A stretch of DNA of 10,201 nt. Origin: Verrucomicrobiales bacterium. Lineage in GTDB: Bacteria > Verrucomicrobiota > Verrucomicrobiia > Limisphaerales > UBA9464. The translations under genes and the position numbers were made by a program. The notes under the pieces were generated by a model. It did no database searches, was not told the DNA's origin, and was given only the letters and a program-made list of their open reading frames with translations. Below are positions 7,724-10,201 of this stretch, one piece after another (within the stretch, counting starts at the first letter, position 1; each line of letters opens with the position of its first letter). The stretch covers positions 1 through 10,201 of the forward strand of contig DLVS01000419.1 in assembly GCA_003445095.1 (NCBI GenBank). Direction: 5' to 3'.

Positions 7724-8704
7724 ATGAGTGCTGCGCGCTACCTCGGCATCGATGGCCACGTCGGACGAACGCCTTTGATTCGACTGCGGCGGTATTCGGA
7801 AGAGACCGGCTGCGAGATTCTAGGCAAAGCGGAGTGGATGAATCCCGGCGGTTCCGTCAAAGACCGGGCTGCGCTGGGCATCATTACCGACGCAGAAAGC
7901 AAAGGCTTGCTCCGTCGAGGCGCAACGATCGTGGAAGGAACCGCCGGAAACACCGGCATTGGATTGACCTTTGTCGGCCAGGCGCGCGGGTATCACTCGG
8001 TAATCGTCATTCCCGATACGCAATCTCCCGAAAAGATCAGTCTTCTTCGCACGTTAGGAGCCGAGGTCATCACCGTTCCAGCCAAGCCCTACAGCGACCC
8101 TGGCAACTACAACCATGTCGCGAGCCGCCTGGCCTCGGAGAAGGGTTGGTTTTGGGCGAATCAATTCGACAATATCGCCAATTCCCACGCGCATTATCAG
8201 ACGACCGGACCGGAAATCTGGGAGCAAACGGGGGGAAACGTCAGCGCGTTTGTCGCTTCGGTGGGCACCGGCGGGACTTTGGCGGGCACCTCCGGGTATC
8301 TCAAAGAACGCAATCCCGCGGTCGCCGCCGTCTGCCCCGACCCGTACGGCGCAGCGATGTGGTCGTGGTTCACCCACGGACACACCGAGATTCAGGACGG
8401 TGACTCTTTTGCGGAAGGAATCGGACAATGCCGAGTCACCAAGAATCTCGAAAACGTGGTGGTGGATCGGGCGTACCGCATTCCGGATCAGGAAGCGCTG
8501 ACCGTCACCCATCAGCTTCTTCGCGAGGAGGGCCTCTTTTTGGGATTGTCCTCCGGCATCAATATCGCCGGTGCCCTTCGTTTTGCCCGCGAACGAGGCC
8601 CGGGCCAATGCGTCGTTACCATCCTGTGCGATTCCGGCGCCAAATATCAGTCCAAGATTTTCAACCCAGAATGGCTTGCGGCCCATAATCTCTATACGAG
8701 TTGA
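7724..8704 (+). CDS. cysK: Cysteine synthase (O-acetylserine sulfhydrylase), CysK-like
   Basis: This cytosolic PLP enzyme of fold type II probably makes L-cysteine from O-acetylserine and sulfide. The 326-residue protein is full length for the family. Lys46 in NPGGSVKDRAA is the expected Schiff-base lysine. TAGNTG (73-78) is the substrate-carboxylate loop, GTGGTLAG (181-188) the PLP phosphate-binding loop, EGIGQ (231-235) a conserved family element, and LCDSGAKY (301-308) carries the serine expected to face the PLP pyridine nitrogen. SSGIN (276-280) is also typical. There are no CBS regulatory domains, so cystathionine beta-synthase of the long type is excluded, though a short beta-synthase with another substrate is possible. 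The sequence style (EILGKAE, EGTAGNTGIG, ANQFDN, TTGPEIWEQTGG) matches the cysteine synthase A subgroup I recall from alphaproteobacteria and fungal mitochondria more than enterobacterial CysK. It is first in a probable three-gene cluster. The ATG fits the family start; no Shine-Dalgarno is seen. Confidence 0.9.
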   Translation: MSAARYLGIDGHVGRTPLIRLRRYSEETGCEILGKAEWMNPGGSVKDRAALGIITDAESKGLLRRGATIVEGTAGNTGIGLTFVGQARGYHSVIVIPDTQSPEKISLLRTLGAEVITVPAKPYSDPGNYNHVASRLASEKGWFWANQFDNIANSHAHYQTTGPEIWEQTGGNVSAFVASVGTGGTLAGTSGYLKERNPAVAAVCPDPYGAAMWSWFTHGHTEIQDGDSFAEGIGQCRVTKNLENVVVDRAYRIPDQEALTVTHQLLREEGLFLGLSSGINIAGALRFARERGPGQCVVTILCDSGAKYQSKIFNPEWLAAHNLYTS

Positions 8705-8772
8705 CGGGTTGAAGTTCTCCAGAAACCAGGATCGACCTCCCGTGTTCCGCTCGCTAACCTCGTTGTTCTCAA

Positions 8773-9753
8773 ATGCACGACACCCTTCGGGTCTATGACG
8801 ATATCTTCGGGCTCCTCCCATCCGAAGAGAACCCGACGCCGTTGGTGCGAATCAATCGGCTCAATCCGGCGCCTGATTTCCTCCTGTATGCCAAACTGGA
8901 ATGGCTGAACCCGTTCGGTTCAGTGAAGGATCGCCCTGCCTGGAACATGTTGCGCCGGCTAGAAGCCGAAGGCCGGATCGGACCGGGCCGTAAGCTGGTC
9001 GAGCCCACGTCGGGCAATACCGGGCTTTCGCTCGCGGCGCTGGCCAGTGTTCGCGGTTACAAACTCCGAGCCGTCGTTCCGGGCAAGGTGCCACGCGAAA
9101 AGAAGGTGCTCCTGAAAGTCGCGGGTGCAGATTTAGAAGTGCTCAACGACGACGTGTGCCCTGCCCCAGGTCTTGGTGATGGCGCCATCAATCGCGCCAA
9201 AAGCCACGCCAAGTCTTCACCCGACGAGTTCACGCTCCCCAACCAGTATGAAAATGAGGCCAATATCGAAGCTCATTTCCAAACCACCGGCCCGGAGATC
9301 TGGCGGCAAACTCAGGGACGCCTCACTCATTTCTTCGCCGCCCTGGGAACTTGCGGGACCATCACCGGCGTCGGCCGTTTTTTGAAGTCCAAGAACCCGG
9401 CCATCAAAGTGGTCGCCATCTCGCCGAGCGAGGGCCACGACGTCCCCGGGCTCCGAAATCTGTCGCAACTCGGCGTCTCGAAATTGTTCGATGCGAGCGT
9501 GGTCGACGACATTGTCGAAATTGACTTCAAGCTCGCTTACACCCGGGCGGTCGAGCTCAGCCGAAAGGAGGGTCTCTTGGCCGGCCCCAGCTCTGGGCTC
9601 ATTTTTGAAGGCGCTCGCCAAATAGCCGAACGCGACGGTACCGGTTTCGGGGTCATGATTTTTTGCGACAACGTCTTCAAGTATGTGTCGAATCTGGTTA
9701 AACACGTACCCGAGCTTGATGCGCCCTCTTTCGGTTTTTATCCCACCTCCTGA
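8773..9753 (+). CDS. Second cysteine synthase-family PLP enzyme, CysM-like
   Basis: This 326-residue fold type II PLP enzyme probably performs beta-replacement on an activated serine. Visible elements are Lys52 in NPFGSVKDRPAW (Schiff base), EPTSGNTGLSLA (TSGNTG at 79-84), TTGPEIW (171-177), GTCGTITG (192-199, phosphate loop) and GPSSGLIF (271-278). It differs strongly from its upstream neighbour, so it is not a recent duplicate. GTCGTITGVGRF is closer to the GTTGT form of CysM than to GTGGT of CysK. The C-terminal motif reads FCDNVFKY (297-304), with Asn300 where CysK-type enzymes usually have Ser. An insertion-like segment around 127-150 (CPAPGLGDGAINRAKS) distinguishes it further. No CBS domains are present. 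It starts 68 bases after the first synthase and ends 50 bases before a sulfurtransferase gene, consistent with one operon. CysM enzymes can use thiosulfate or other sulfur donors, so such a donor is a reasonable inference here; cystathionine or diaminopropionate synthesis are alternatives. No Shine-Dalgarno is seen. Confidence 0.85.
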   Translation: MHDTLRVYDDIFGLLPSEENPTPLVRINRLNPAPDFLLYAKLEWLNPFGSVKDRPAWNMLRRLEAEGRIGPGRKLVEPTSGNTGLSLAALASVRGYKLRAVVPGKVPREKKVLLKVAGADLEVLNDDVCPAPGLGDGAINRAKSHAKSSPDEFTLPNQYENEANIEAHFQTTGPEIWRQTQGRLTHFFAALGTCGTITGVGRFLKSKNPAIKVVAISPSEGHDVPGLRNLSQLGVSKLFDASVVDDIVEIDFKLAYTRAVELSRKEGLLAGPSSGLIFEGARQIAERDGTGFGVMIFCDNVFKYVSNLVKHVPELDAPSFGFYPTS

Positions 9754-9803
9754 CGCCTCTTTTCCAAAGTTCAAACATCGTAACCATCAACCAAAAATCT
9801 GCT

Positions 9804-10201
9804 ATGAGTAACTACAGTAATCCTGAAGTCCTAGTCGACCTCGCCTGGGCCAAGGCCAACATTGGCGCGCCCAAGGTCAAGTTCGTGGAGATCGACGTGG
9901 ACACCGCGGCCTACGAATCAGGCCACATTCCCGGGGCCGTCGCCTTCAATTGGCGCACCCAGCTCCAGAGTCAGCTCAATCGCGACATCATTGGGCAACA
10001 GGCGTTCGAACAATTGCTCGGCCAGGCGGGGATCGCCAACGACGACACCGTCATCTTGTACGGCGACAACAATAACTGGTTTGCGGCATACGGTTTTTGG
10101 CTATTCAAACTCTACGGGCATAACGATGTGCGATTGCTGAACGGCGGGCGGGTCAAATGGCTCAACGAAGCCGACGCGCCGTTGACCAAGGACGTCCCGG
10201 C
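9804..10201 (+). CDS. Thiosulfate sulfurtransferase (rhodanese), CysA2/SseA type, 3' truncated by window
   Basis: The frame is open from the ATG at 9804 to the window edge, giving 132 residues of an expected 270-300. Rhodaneses of this two-domain type move a sulfane sulfur from thiosulfate through a cysteine persulfide to an acceptor thiol or cyanide. The visible part is the N-terminal, non-catalytic rhodanese domain: VKFVEIDVD (25-33), the ESGHIPGAV element (about 38-46), NWRTQLQ, DDTVILYGDNNNWFAAYGFWLFKLYGH and LLNGGRVKW. This pattern is close to mycobacterial CysA2 as I remember it. The catalytic cysteine loop should lie beyond the edge, so activity cannot be judged. It follows the second cysteine synthase by 50 bases on the same strand, suggesting joint sulfur assimilation. 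The spacer AACCATCAACCAAAAATCT has no Shine-Dalgarno, but the start gives the expected family N-terminus. Confidence 0.87.
   Translation, partial: MSNYSNPEVLVDLAWAKANIGAPKVKFVEIDVDTAAYESGHIPGAVAFNWRTQLQSQLNRDIIGQQAFEQLLGQAGIANDDTVILYGDNNNWFAAYGFWLFKLYGHNDVRLLNGGRVKWLNEADAPLTKDVP

Noticed and set aside
7834..8403. Plus-strand alternative frame of 189 codons inside the first synthase
   Set aside because: The translation is arginine-rich shadow sequence; the overlapping frame has all the cysteine synthase motifs.
8054..8821. Minus-strand open frame of 255 codons
   Set aside because: It lies opposite the strongly conserved first synthase and runs into the start of the second. Its translation is low in recognisable pattern and explained by GC-rich antisense frame openness.
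9217..9774. Minus-strand open frame of 185 codons opposite the second synthase
   Set aside because: It is antisense to conserved PLP-enzyme motifs and has no recognisable domain.
1..10201. CRISPR array, tRNA, rRNA, prophage or transposase genes
   Set aside because: No regularly spaced direct repeats, no cloverleaf or rRNA-like segments, and no integrase or transposase motifs were seen on reading.

Overview
The window most resembles a chromosomal segment from a GC-rich (roughly 60%) member of the Verrucomicrobia/PVC group. I infer this from one very large secreted protein that mixes laminin-G-like, DUF11-like, Calx-beta, lamin-tail-like and calcium-loop modules in the style I associate with Pedosphaera-type Verrucomicrobia. 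The near absence of Shine-Dalgarno sequences before the genes is compatible but not decisive. No marker gene fixes the taxonomy.

Layout. Positions 1-247 hold no convincing gene but contain an imperfect 19-base inverted repeat. A class I SAM-dependent methyltransferase lies on the minus strand (248-1231). A divergent intergenic region of about 140 bases separates it from a 6.2-kb plus-strand gene (1375-7545). That gene encodes a 2,056-residue exported mosaic protein with four laminin-G-like domains, each bracketed by a cysteine pair. A strong intrinsic terminator (7574-7604) follows it. Next comes a plus-strand sulfur-metabolism cluster: a CysK-like cysteine synthase (7724-8704), a second and clearly different PLP fold-type II beta-synthase of CysM-like character (8773-9753), and the first 132 residues of a CysA2/SseA-type thiosulfate sulfurtransferase (9804 to the window edge).

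How the genes work together. The last three genes are on one strand, 68 and 50 bases apart with no terminator seen between them. They form a plausible operon that converts an activated serine plus sulfide, thiosulfate or persulfide sulfur into cysteine. The giant protein is probably a surface or secreted adhesion or carbohydrate-binding protein with no visible link to the sulfur genes. The methyltransferase substrate cannot be named.

No phage, insertion sequence, CRISPR array, tRNA or rRNA was seen. The most unusual observations are the regular cysteine bracketing of the laminin-G modules, an apparent lamin-tail-like module nested inside a split Ig-like domain, a base-composition step inside the giant gene, and the paired, divergent cysteine-synthase homologues next to a sulfurtransferase.
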